DNA of 33,427 nucleotides from Pseudomonas arcuscaelestis. Its GTDB lineage: Bacteria > Pseudomonadota > Gammaproteobacteria > Pseudomonadales > Pseudomonadaceae. The notes below the pieces were generated by a model, which was given only the letters and a program-made list of their open reading frames with translations, did no database searches and was not told the origin of the DNA. The position numbers and the translations under genes were made by a program. Shown piece by piece: positions 1 to 8,079 of the stretch. Location: assembly GCF_016881005.1 (NCBI RefSeq), contig NZ_JACOPV010000013.1, positions 182,853-216,279 on the forward strand, given 5' to 3'. The number at the start of each line of letters is the position of its first letter. Position 1 is the stretch's first letter.

Positions 1-1680
1 ACCATCCACAGCTACGATCCAAACACAGGTGTCGTAACGGCCAGCTATACGCTGGAAAACACCAGCACACATCAGAGCGGCAATGGCGCCAACAACATCC
101 TCGAAAGCCTGGAAGTGGTGGCAGTCGATACCGATGGCAGCACCGCCAAGGCCAACGTCGACGTCAACATTGTCGACGATGTGCCCCTTGCGGTTGACGA
201 TACCAACGCCGTCACCGCGACCGAAGCCCACCTGACCCTGACCGGCAACGTGCTGGATAACGACACCCAGGGCGCTGACCGCATCGCCAGCGGCCCGATC
301 ACCCCGCAAACCATCGAAGGGACCTACGGCAAGCTGGTGCTGGCCGCCGATGGCTCCTACACCTACACGCTGAATTCTTCCGACCCGGATTTCATCAACC
401 TGCACGGCGGCGGCACTGCCATCGAGACCTTTACCTACACCTTGAAGGATGCCGACGGCGACAGCAGCAGCGCCAAATTGGTGTTCAACGTCACCAATAT
501 CGACGACCTGGTGGTGATCAAAGGCCTGGATATTTGTGGCGGCGAGTTGACCTTCTACGAGAAGAACCTCACCGAGGGCAGTAGCCCGAATCCAGGTGAG
601 CTGACCAAGGGCGGCACCTTCACGGTTATCGCCCCGGATGGTCTGCAATCACTGACCATTGGTGGCTTGAGCATTGTCAGTGGCGGTGTGGTCGCTGGCT
701 TTCCGCAGCATGGCACGACGCCGATGGGTAATGCCTTCACCATCCACAGCTACGATCCAAGCACGGGTGTCGTAACGGCAAGCTATACGCTGGAAAACAC
801 CAGCACACATCAGAGCGGCAATGGCGCCAACAACATCCTCGAAAGCCTGGAAGTAGTGGCAGTCGATACCGACGGCAGCACCGCCAAGGCCAACGTCGAC
901 GTCAATATTGTCGACGATGTGCCCCTTGCGGTTGACGATACCAACGCCGTCACCGCGACCGAAGCCCACCTGACCCTGACCGGCAACGTGCTGGATAACG
1001 ACACCCAAGGCGCCGACCGTATCGCCAGCGGTCCAATTACTCCACAAACCATCGAGGGGACCTACGGCAAATTGGTGCTGGCTGCCGATGGCTCCTACAC
1101 CTACACGCTGAATTCTTCCGACCCGGATTTCATCAACCTGCACGGCGGCGGCACTGCCATCGAGACCTTTACCTACACCTTGAAGGATGCCGACGGTGAT
1201 ACCAGCAGCGCGACATTGAAGATTGACGTCAGTAGCCAGGATCAGCCGGTTGTCATCAGTGGCCTGGATGTTGATGGTGGTGAGTTCACGGTCTACGAAA
1301 AAAACCTCAGTGACGGCAGCAGCCCGGATCAGGCTGCATTGACACACACCGGCAGCTTCATCGTAACGGCTGCTGATGGCCTGCAAACCCTAACGGTGGG
1401 CGGTATCACCGTCGTTTCCGGCGGCAATGCCGTTGGCTTCCCGCAGTCTGGCACGACGCCGCTGGGCAACGCTCTGACCATCACTGGGTTCAATCCGACA
1501 ACGGGTGTTGTGAGTTACTCGTACACCCTGCAAGACAATGAAAGCCATGCCAATGGCAATGGCACCAACAGCCTCAATGAAGCCATTGATGTCAGCGCAA
1601 CCGACAAGGATGGCAGCACTGCCCATGCAACCCTTGATGTAAATATCGTTGACGATGTGCCCGCAGTGGTCGGTGCCGAT
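1..1680 (+). repeat. 738-bp tandem coding repeats in the adhesin
   Basis: The segment starting at base 1 recurs at 739 with only scattered, mostly silent changes, and in diverged form at 1477. The period is exactly 738 bp (246 codons). The first two copies stay near-identical to about base 1205, after which the sequence drifts. The array probably continues upstream of the window. Confidence 0.9.
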
Positions 1681-4119
1681 CGTTCGGTGACGCCAGGGCA
1701 GGTGGACTCCAACCTGCTGCTGATCATTGACGTATCGGGGAGCATGAACGATCGCTCGGGTGTTCCCGGCAAGACACGCCTGCAACTGGCCAAGGATGCC
1801 ATCAGCACCTTGCTCGACAAGTACGACGAAATGGGTGATGTCAAAGTTCAGATCGTCACATTCAGTTCCAGTGCATCGGACCCCTCCGGTGTATGGGTGT
1901 CGGTCGCCGAGGCCAAGCAACTGGTTGCCGGGCTGGCCGCGGGGGGCGGCACCAACTACGACCAGGCAGTAGCGGTAGCGAAGTCGGCATTCGCCAACGC
2001 TGGCAGTTTGACCGGAGCGCAGAACGTCGGTTATTTCTTCTCCGACGGCAACCCATCGACAGCTTCACAAGGCATCGGGCAGGCCGATGAGATTTCCTGG
2101 AAGAATTTCCTCGACAGCCATGGTATCAAGTCGTACTCCATCGGCCTGGGTTCTGGGGTCGATGTCGATAACCTCAACCCCCTGGCCTATGACGGCAGCA
2201 CGCACACCGATACCAACGCGGTGGTGGTCACCGACCTCAATGTGTTGAATCAGGTACTGTCAGGAACGGTACAGGGTGCACCTATTACCGGCAGCTTGAT
2301 GAGTGGCGGGGTTTTTGGTGCCGATGGTGGCTTTATCAAAGCGCTGCTGGTCGATGGCACGACCTACACCTATGATCCGAAAGCCAATGGTGGCAACGGT
2401 AGCTATAGCGCCGCCGGTGGCGTTGATCGCGGCAGCTTCGACAGCGCAACCAACACCTTCAACATCAAGACCGTGCATGGCGCAACTTTGCTGGTCGATA
2501 TGGATACCGGCGAATTCACCTACACACCTCCAAAAGACACCGGTGTTACGGTGACCGAAACCATCGGCTTCACCGCCAGTGACACCGACGGAGACCTGAG
2601 CAGCGCTAACCTGGTCGTCAATGTCTATTCCAACGCCGCACCGGTGGCGGGTGCCGACCACATCATCACCAACATTCTTTCCAGTACCATTACTTTGCCG
2701 GCTGAAGCGCTGCTGGCCAATGACAGCGACGCCAACAACGATACACTCACGGCCTCGCCGATCACCTTCAACACCGACTGGGCAGCCAAGGGTGCTGGCT
2801 TCACAGTGGGTAATGGCACAGCGACGTTCAGCTTCACCGCAAGCTCCGCCCAGTTCAGGGATGTAGCGCGCAGCTCGTTCCGCACGGCAGCGAACACCAC
2901 CACCGCGGCATTGCTGGTCAATGGGTGGCTGGGATCGCTCTCCAGTGGTGCCAATGCTGAGGATGTGCTGACTGTTTCTTTGAAGAAAGGTGAGTCGCTA
3001 AAACTTGATCACGACCGGCCGCTCGGCAACATCCTGATGGAGTGGAAGGATGAAAACGGCAACTATCAAACCGTTGCCAATGGTCACGGCTTTACTGCTG
3101 ATCACGACGGGGTGTACAGCATCCATGTAACCAACCTGTCCAACCCCTCGGGAAGTAAAGTCAATGGATCTGAAAACTATGGCCTGACCATGACGGTCGA
3201 CTACGCCAATGCCGAAAACCAGACCTATAACGGTACCTACACAGTCAGTGACGGGCATGGCGGTAGTGCAACGGGCAACGTGGATATTTCCTACCAGAGC
3301 GGTAGCACGCTGACCGGCACCAATGGCGATGACACATTGCTCGGCGGCAGCGGCCACGACACCCTCAATGCCGGTGCCGGCAACGATGTGTTGATCGGTG
3401 GCGATGGCAACGACATTCTCAACGGTGGCGATGGCAATGACTTGTTGATCGGTGGAGCCGGCAATGACCAGCTCAATGGCGGCGCTGGAATCGATACCGC
3501 CAGTTACGCTGGTGCCGGCAGTGGCGTAACTGTCAGCCTGGCCAGCGCTGGCGCGCAGAACACCGGAGGGGCAGGCACCGATATCTTGACCGGTATGGAA
3601 AACCTGATCGGCTCTGACTACAACGACCACCTGACCGGTGACGGCAACGCCAACTTGCTTATCGGTGGCCTGGGCAACGACACGTTGATTGGCGGTGGCG
3701 GCAATGATGTGTTGATCGGCGGAGCCGGCAACGACACCCTGAGCGGCGGCAGCGGCAACGATATCTTCCTGTGGCAGCAGGGTAACACCGGACGAGATGT
3801 GGTGACCGACTTCACTCCAGGCGCTGATCGGCTTGATCTGTCGCAGTTGCTCCAGGGCGAGAACGCCACTTCGGCGTCACTGGATGACTACTTGCATTTC
3901 AAGGTCACTGGCAGTGGTTCCGGGGTGGTGTCTACCATCGAGGTCAGCGCGGTAGCGGGGGCTGCACCGACCCAGACCATCGATCTGGCAGGGGTCAACC
4001 TGGCGGAGCATTACGGGGTGACAGCGGGGGCGGGTGGGGTGATTGCTGCCGGGCAGGACACCGCGACCATCATCAACGGAATGCTCAATGATCATTCGTT
4101 GAAGGTGGATACGGTCTGA
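1..4119 (+). CDS. Giant RTX adhesin, C-terminal part (LapA/MapA-like), 5' end outside window
   Basis: The reading frame is open from base 1, so only the last 1372 residues are present. Large adhesins of this kind are exported by a type I system and hold cells to surfaces and to each other. Visible order: 246-residue extracellular repeats with VCBS/Ig-like features (bases 1-1680), a VWA domain (about 1705-2260) with the metal-site motif DVSGS, a Thr in GGGTNYD and FFSDG, further Ig/cadherin-like segments (about 2280-3290), RTX nonapeptides of GGxGxDxLx type (about 3316-3780), and an acidic/hydrophobic C-terminal secretion signal. The LapG cleavage site and retention module would lie upstream and cannot be checked. 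No type I secretion genes follow; the next gene is convergent. LapA and MapA cannot be told apart from this fragment, so no symbol is given. Confidence 0.93.
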   Translation, partial: TIHSYDPNTGVVTASYTLENTSTHQSGNGANNILESLEVVAVDTDGSTAKANVDVNIVDDVPLAVDDTNAVTATEAHLTLTGNVLDNDTQGADRIASGPITPQTIEGTYGKLVLAADGSYTYTLNSSDPDFINLHGGGTAIETFTYTLKDADGDSSSAKLVFNVTNIDDLVVIKGLDICGGELTFYEKNLTEGSSPNPGELTKGGTFTVIAPDGLQSLTIGGLSIVSGGVVAGFPQHGTTPMGNAFTIHSYDPSTGVVTASYTLENTSTHQSGNGANNILESLEVVAVDTDGSTAKANVDVNIVDDVPLAVDDTNAVTATEAHLTLTGNVLDNDTQGADRIASGPITPQTIEGTYGKLVLAADGSYTYTLNSSDPDFINLHGGGTAIETFTYTLKDADGDTSSATLKIDVSSQDQPVVISGLDVDGGEFTVYEKNLSDGSSPDQAALTHTGSFIVTAADGLQTLTVGGITVVSGGNAVGFPQSGTTPLGNALTITGFNPTTGVVSYSYTLQDNESHANGNGTNSLNEAIDVSATDKDGSTAHATLDVNIVDDVPAVVGADRSVTPGQVDSNLLLIIDVSGSMNDRSGVPGKTRLQLAKDAISTLLDKYDEMGDVKVQIVTFSSSASDPSGVWVSVAEAKQLVAGLAAGGGTNYDQAVAVAKSAFANAGSLTGAQNVGYFFSDGNPSTASQGIGQADEISWKNFLDSHGIKSYSIGLGSGVDVDNLNPLAYDGSTHTDTNAVVVTDLNVLNQVLSGTVQGAPITGSLMSGGVFGADGGFIKALLVDGTTYTYDPKANGGNGSYSAAGGVDRGSFDSATNTFNIKTVHGATLLVDMDTGEFTYTPPKDTGVTVTETIGFTASDTDGDLSSANLVVNVYSNAAPVAGADHIITNILSSTITLPAEALLANDSDANNDTLTASPITFNTDWAAKGAGFTVGNGTATFSFTASSAQFRDVARSSFRTAANTTTAALLVNGWLGSLSSGANAEDVLTVSLKKGESLKLDHDRPLGNILMEWKDENGNYQTVANGHGFTADHDGVYSIHVTNLSNPSGSKVNGSENYGLTMTVDYANAENQTYNGTYTVSDGHGGSATGNVDISYQSGSTLTGTNGDDTLLGGSGHDTLNAGAGNDVLIGGDGNDILNGGDGNDLLIGGAGNDQLNGGAGIDTASYAGAGSGVTVSLASAGAQNTGGAGTDILTGMENLIGSDYNDHLTGDGNANLLIGGLGNDTLIGGGGNDVLIGGAGNDTLSGGSGNDIFLWQQGNTGRDVVTDFTPGADRLDLSQLLQGENATSASLDDYLHFKVTGSGSGVVSTIEVSAVAGAAPTQTIDLAGVNLAEHYGVTAGAGGVIAAGQDTATIINGMLNDHSLKVDTV
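1705..2260 (+). other. VWA (von Willebrand factor A) domain within the adhesin
   Basis: The segment begins with a hydrophobic strand (LLLIIDVSGSM), followed by the MIDAS Thr in GGGTNYDQA and the third MIDAS element in YFFSDGNPS. These are the three metal-coordinating elements of a functional VWA fold. The family commonly mediates Mg-dependent protein binding; the ligand here is unknown. Confidence 0.85.
3316..3780 (+). other. RTX calcium-binding nonapeptide repeats
   Basis: Two blocks of GGxGNDxLx repeats (about 3316-3490 and 3650-3770) are separated by a linker containing DTASYAGAG and ENLIGS, the usual RTX spacer. They fold on calcium after export, and with the roughly 110-residue tail they mark a type I secretion substrate. 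Confidence 0.92.
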
Positions 4120-4130
4120 GGCGTGCGTCT

Positions 4131-4155
4131 GGGGGCTGGGCTTACTCCAGCCCCC
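4131..4155. terminator. GC-rich hairpin between convergent adhesin and DUF454 genes
   Basis: A perfect 9-bp stem (GGGGGCTGG/CCAGCCCCC, 7-nt loop) starts 12 nt after the adhesin stop. There is no T-tract on either strand, so intrinsic termination is uncertain; it may stabilise 3' ends. Confidence 0.5.
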
Positions 4156-4168
4156 GGTCGTATGAGCC

Positions 4169-4534
4169 TCAGGAGGGGCGGCGCAGTGTTTTCTGACGCA
4201 AGATATAAATGCTGACTAGTACAGCGCTGGTCAGCATGAACCCGCGTGCCCAGATCAACGGCACTAGATAGCAGGACACGCCAATGCTCAGCCACATCAA
4301 GCCAATTGCATAGACCTTGCCTTTGAGGGGAATGCCTTCACCACTGAGGTAATCGCGAATCCACGGCCCCAGCTGGGGATGATTGACCAGCCAATGGTGA
4401 AATCGAGGCGAGCTGCGCGCAAAACAAGCGGCCGCCAGCAGCAGAAATGGAGTGGTCGGCAACACAGGCAGGAAAATGCCGATCACTCCCAACGCGACGC
4501 TGAGCCAGCCGATGGCCAGCAGCAGGTAGCGCAT
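4169..4534 (-). CDS. YbaN/DUF454 family inner-membrane protein
   Basis: 121 residues, highly hydrophobic, with about three membrane segments. The N-terminus (LAIGWLSVALGVIGIFLPVLPTTPF in part, including the LPVLPTTPF signature) and the following ACFARSSPRFHHWL segment are typical of DUF454 proteins such as E. coli YbaN. The biochemical role of the family is unknown. It lies 10 nt after the stop of the UPF0149 gene on the same strand, so the two are probably cotranscribed. Confidence 0.88.
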   Translation of the reverse strand: MRYLLLAIGWLSVALGVIGIFLPVLPTTPFLLLAAACFARSSPRFHHWLVNHPQLGPWIRDYLSGEGIPLKGKVYAIGLMWLSIGVSCYLVPLIWARGFMLTSAVLVSIYILRQKTLRRPS

Positions 4535-4544
4535 TTACGTCAAC

Positions 4545-5138
4545 TCAGTGGTGGCGAGGCTTGAGCAGTGCCGGTGCAGGCTTCTCGTCAGGCGCGTGCT
4601 GCAGCAGGTAAAGGGCGGTCAGGGCCTCTGGGATCTGCACGATCATGTCATCCATCAGGTTGGCATCGCTGGCGATATCGGCGAATTCAGGTTGCTCATC
4701 GAACAAACCCGACCCCACCATGATCGGCAGCAGCATTTCGCTGACTTCTTCTTCGGCGGTTTCGAACCAGGCCTCTTCACGCATGAATACGCCTTCCATG
4801 AAGCCGATGCACCAGCCACGCAGGTCGGAATCGTCTGGGTCATCGCCCAGGTCCAGGTCGCACGGCAGCTCGAAGTCTTCGTCGCTGGCCAACTGGCGTG
4901 CGATGTGCGCCTTGAGCTGGATCAGGGTGGATTCGATCTCTTCACGCTGGGCATCGTCTTTGTAACGAGGCTCTTCAGCGAACAAGGCGTCAATCCATTC
5001 GCGATCAGGAACCGCTTCGGTACCAATCGACAATGCGGTCAAGTAGCCGTGTGCGGCAACGTAGTCCAGTGCTTCTTCGTGCAGTTCGTCGGCGTCGAGG
5101 AAGGCTTGCAGGCGGGTCAATTGCTCGGCGAAGGACAT
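4545..5138 (-). CDS. UPF0149 (YecA/YgfB-like) family protein
   Basis: 197 residues, acidic, mostly helical. The CDLDLGDD and RGWCIGFMEGVF segments match the conserved W-C-x-G-F-x-x-G core of UPF0149/YecA proteins. No C-terminal SEC-C zinc motif is present; the tail is short (ALLKPRHH). The function is not established. It reads divergently from recQ and heads a two-gene unit with the DUF454 gene. The start is an ATG with only a weak AAGG upstream. Confidence 0.8.
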   Translation of the reverse strand: MSFAEQLTRLQAFLDADELHEEALDYVAAHGYLTALSIGTEAVPDREWIDALFAEEPRYKDDAQREEIESTLIQLKAHIARQLASDEDFELPCDLDLGDDPDDSDLRGWCIGFMEGVFMREEAWFETAEEEVSEMLLPIMVGSGLFDEQPEFADIASDANLMDDMIVQIPEALTALYLLQHAPDEKPAPALLKPRHH

Positions 5139-5385
5139 TACAGGGCTACCTTGGGAATAAACGATGATCGAATTCTAGCATCTTGCGGCCGCTACGAGGC
5201 AAAGGATGACGCCTATCGCAGAGCACCCTGTGCAGGCCGACGCTCGGGTATAATGCCCGGCTTTTGTATCTGGCCACCGGCTGATGCGCGGGTCAGGCAA
5301 AAGCCGCTTACGCATTTTCAGGTGTGGCGGGGAAGATTTTCATCCAGCCTGTGGCCAGGATGGTTCTGCGATTTATGGAGTTTCT
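5139..5385. promoter_or_regulatory. Divergent UPF0149/recQ intergenic region with candidate recQ -10 and leader hairpin
   Basis: A consensus TATAAT lies at 5249-5254 on the plus strand; the -35 is poor. Immediately downstream a 9-bp perfect inverted repeat (CGGCTTTTG at 5258-5266, CAAAAGCCG at 5298-5306) would form a hairpin in the recQ leader. An in-frame ATG at 5284 lies inside it, which is one reason to prefer the later recQ start. Confidence 0.4.
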
Positions 5386-7521
5386 ATGCTCGAACAGGCT
5401 CAGCGCGTCCTCAAGGACATCTTCGGCTATGACAGCTTTCGAGGGCGCCAGGGGGCGATCATCGAACGTGTGGCCAAAGGTGGCGATGCGCTGGTACTGA
5501 TGCCCACCGGGGGCGGCAAGTCCCTTTGCTTCCAGGTGCCGGCACTCCTGCGTCCGGGGCTGGCGGTGGTGGTTTCACCGCTGATTGCGTTGATGGAAGA
5601 CCAAGTGGCCACGCTCGATGAGCTGGGTGTGGCGGCGGCTTCGCTCAATTCCACCTTGAGTGCCGAGCAACAGCGTGAGCTTGCCGGGCGTATTCGCCGA
5701 GGCGAAATAAAAATGCTCTACCTGGCGCCGGAGCGTCTGGTGCAACAACGCATGCTGGACTTTCTGCGCACGCTGGATATTGCCCTGTTCGCGATTGACG
5801 AAGCCCACTGCGTATCGCAATGGGGCCATGACTTCCGTCCGGAATACCTGCAACTGGGGCAGTTGGCGGAGCTGTTCCCCAATGTGCCGCGTATTGCCCT
5901 TACCGCAACTGCGGACATGCGCACTCGCGAAGAAATCGTCACGCGGCTGCACTTGCAGAACGCCGAGCGCTTTCTCTCGAGCTTCGACCGGCCCAATATT
6001 TTCTACCGCATCGTGCCCAAGGAGCAGCCGCGCAAGCAGTTGCTGGCGTTCCTCGGCGAGCGTCGCGGTAACGCCGGTATCGTCTACTGCCTGTCGCGCA
6101 AAAAAGTCGACGATGTTGCCGCCTACCTTTGCGACCAGGGCTTTCCGGCGCTGCCTTACCACGCCGGCCTGCCGGCCGAAACGCGAGCTGCCAACCAGCG
6201 CCGCTTCCTTAACGAGGAAGGCCTGATCATGGTTGCCACGATTGCCTTCGGCATGGGTATCGACAAACCCAACGTGCGCTTCGTTGCCCACCTGGACCTG
6301 CCCAAGTCGCTGGAAGCCTACTATCAGGAAACCGGTCGCGCCGGCCGTGACGGTCTGCCAGCCGATGCCTGGATGGCCTATGGTCTGCAAGACATGGTCA
6401 TGCTCAAGCAGATGTTACAGAACTCCGAGGGTGACGAGCGCCACAAGCGTATCGAGCAGCACAAGCTCGATGCCATGCTCGCGCTGTGCGAGGAAACGCG
6501 TTGTCGCCGGCAGATCCTGCTCAACTATTTTGACGAGGAATTGCCGCAGCCCTGCGGCCATTGCGACAACTGCATCGACGGCGTGCAAACCTGGGATGCC
6601 ACTGAACCTGCTCGCCAAGCCCTTTCGGCGGTGTATCGCACCGGACAGCGTTATGGTGTAGGTCACCTGGTTGATGTGTTGTTGGGTCGGGACAACGAAA
6701 AAGTCCGCAGCTTCGGCCACGAGAAACTCGCCGTTTATGGCGTTGGCAAGGCCCGTTCCGAAAGTGAATGGCGCTCATTGTTTCGTCAGTTGGTGGCTCG
6801 CGGGTTGGCCGATATCGACCTGGAAGGTTACGGTGGCTTGCGCTTGTCCGACAGTTGCCGGCCGCTGTTGCGCGGCGAGGTAAGTCTGGAACTGCGCCGT
6901 GATCTCAAGCCGCAGACCAGCAGCAAGGGCAGCGGCAGTGGCGGCAGTCCGGCCAGTCAGTTGGTACGTGGCGACGAGCGCGAGCAATGGGAAGCGCTGC
7001 GGGCATTGCGGCGCAAGCTGGCCGAGGAGCACGGTGTGCCGCCTTATGTCATCTTCCCGGACTCCACCTTGCTGGAAATGCTGCGCAGCCAACCTTCAAG
7101 CCTTAGCGAAATGGCCCAGGTCAGTGGCGTGGGTGCGCGCAAGTTGGAGCGCTACGGCGAAGCCTTCCTCGAAGTATTGGGGGGGGCAGCCGAAGCCCCG
7201 CCGCAGGTCACTGACTTGCGTCATGAGCTGACCAGTCTGGCGCGTGCCGGCATGACCCCTGCGCAAATCGCCGGGCAGCTCAATTGCAGCGAAAAGAATG
7301 TCTACAGCATGCTGGCCGAGGCCATTGGCCGCCAGCAATTGTCACTGGAGCAAGCCCTGGACTTGCCTGACGATCTGCTGGCCGAAGTTCAGGATGCCTT
7401 CCTTGATGGCGAGGGTGAATTGCCGCCCGTCTCCGCCATTGCCGAACAGTTCGGCAGTCGTGTGCCAGAAGGGGTTTTGTACTGCGTTCGCGCGGCGTTG
7501 GCGGCAGAATTCGAGATGTAA
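5386..7521 (+). CDS. recQ: ATP-dependent DNA helicase RecQ
   Basis: 711 residues; a 3'-5' superfamily 2 helicase acting in recombination and stalled-fork repair. Walker A MPTGGGKS is at about 39-46, DEAH in AIDEAHCVSQWGHDFRPEY at about 145, motif VI in QETGRAGRDG, then the RQC zinc site (Cys about 372, with the CGHCDNC cluster about 20 residues on), a winged helix, and an HRDC domain at about 530-600. After HRDC there is an extra helical region of about 100 residues with a helix-turn-helix look (MTPAQIAGQLNCSEKNVY); E. coli RecQ, about 610 residues, ends earlier. I chose ATG 5386 because GGAG precedes it at proper spacing and the family N-terminus begins at MLEQAQRVLK. A longer in-frame ATG at 5284 encodes an unconserved extension over the leader. 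Confidence 0.96.
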   Translation: MLEQAQRVLKDIFGYDSFRGRQGAIIERVAKGGDALVLMPTGGGKSLCFQVPALLRPGLAVVVSPLIALMEDQVATLDELGVAAASLNSTLSAEQQRELAGRIRRGEIKMLYLAPERLVQQRMLDFLRTLDIALFAIDEAHCVSQWGHDFRPEYLQLGQLAELFPNVPRIALTATADMRTREEIVTRLHLQNAERFLSSFDRPNIFYRIVPKEQPRKQLLAFLGERRGNAGIVYCLSRKKVDDVAAYLCDQGFPALPYHAGLPAETRAANQRRFLNEEGLIMVATIAFGMGIDKPNVRFVAHLDLPKSLEAYYQETGRAGRDGLPADAWMAYGLQDMVMLKQMLQNSEGDERHKRIEQHKLDAMLALCEETRCRRQILLNYFDEELPQPCGHCDNCIDGVQTWDATEPARQALSAVYRTGQRYGVGHLVDVLLGRDNEKVRSFGHEKLAVYGVGKARSESEWRSLFRQLVARGLADIDLEGYGGLRLSDSCRPLLRGEVSLELRRDLKPQTSSKGSGSGGSPASQLVRGDEREQWEALRALRRKLAEEHGVPPYVIFPDSTLLEMLRSQPSSLSEMAQVSGVGARKLERYGEAFLEVLGGAAEAPPQVTDLRHELTSLARAGMTPAQIAGQLNCSEKNVYSMLAEAIGRQQLSLEQALDLPDDLLAEVQDAFLDGEGELPPVSAIAEQFGSRVPEGVLYCVRAALAAEFEM

Positions 7522-7600
7522 ACGGGGTTTTGTCATCTTTTATAACGATTGTCAGACAGATTGAACCTTGAGGAGCCTTGCCTGTTGCGCAGGAGCATGG

Positions 7601-7620
7601 TTAGCTGACTAATAATTAGT
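7601..7620. promoter_or_regulatory. Candidate MarR/SlyA-type operator
   Basis: Two overlapping palindromes lie here: TTAGCTGACTAA (7601-7612), like the SlyA consensus TTAGCAAGCTAA, and the perfect 13-bp ACTAATAATTAGT (7608-7620). They sit 19 nt before the MarR start codon and could overlap a weak promoter (TTGCGC at 7585, ACTAAT at 7608). This position fits autorepression. Confidence 0.55.
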
Positions 7621-7638
7621 TCTGATGATGAGTTTTCT

Positions 7639-8073
7639 ATGCCGTTGACCGATCAACACCGCTTCGGAATGCAGCTGGCGCATATGTCCAGAGGTTGGCG
7701 CGCCGAGCTGGATCGACGCCTGGCGGGACTGAATCTGTCCCAGGCTCGCTGGCTGGTATTGCTCCACCTGGCTCGTTTCGACGAGGCGCCTACCCAGCGT
7801 GAGCTGGCCCAAAGCGTGGGTGTAGAAGGTCCGACATTGGCGCGCCTGCTTGACAGTCTGGAATCCCAGGGTCTGGTTCGTCGCCAGGCGGTACTGGAAG
7901 ACCGCCGGGCGAAGAAAATCCACTTGTGCCCGCCCGCCAAACCGTTGATCGATCAGATCGAAACCATTGCCAACGCCTTGCGCGCCGAGTTATTCATCGG
8001 TGTCGACGAAGAAGACATGCGCGTGTGCATGAAGGTCCACGCGCGCATTCTCGCCAATCTGGAAAAAACCTGA
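7639..8073 (+). CDS. MarR/SlyA family transcriptional regulator
   Basis: 144 residues. The winged-helix core is visible: recognition region TQRELAQSVGVEGPTLARLLDSLE and wing GLVRRQAVLEDRRAKKI, followed by a helical dimerisation tail. The DxRxxxI/V wing motif is intact. MarR proteins bind palindromes as dimers and often sense phenolic or oxidative ligands. The gene lies after recQ and ends 6 nt before the convergent plpD stop. A strong palindrome just upstream suggests autoregulation. Targets beyond itself cannot be inferred. Confidence 0.9.
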   Translation: MPLTDQHRFGMQLAHMSRGWRAELDRRLAGLNLSQARWLVLLHLARFDEAPTQRELAQSVGVEGPTLARLLDSLESQGLVRRQAVLEDRRAKKIHLCPPAKPLIDQIETIANALRAELFIGVDEEDMRVCMKVHARILANLEKT

Positions 8074-8079
8074 ACGACT

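Noticed and set aside
649..1386. Long antisense frame (245 codons) across the adhesin repeats
   Set aside because: It follows from codon bias of the repeat DNA; there is no ribosome site or recognisable domain.
4548..5432. 294-codon plus-strand frame opposite the UPF0149 gene
   Set aside because: Antisense shadow running into the recQ start; the UPF0149 frame has family motifs.
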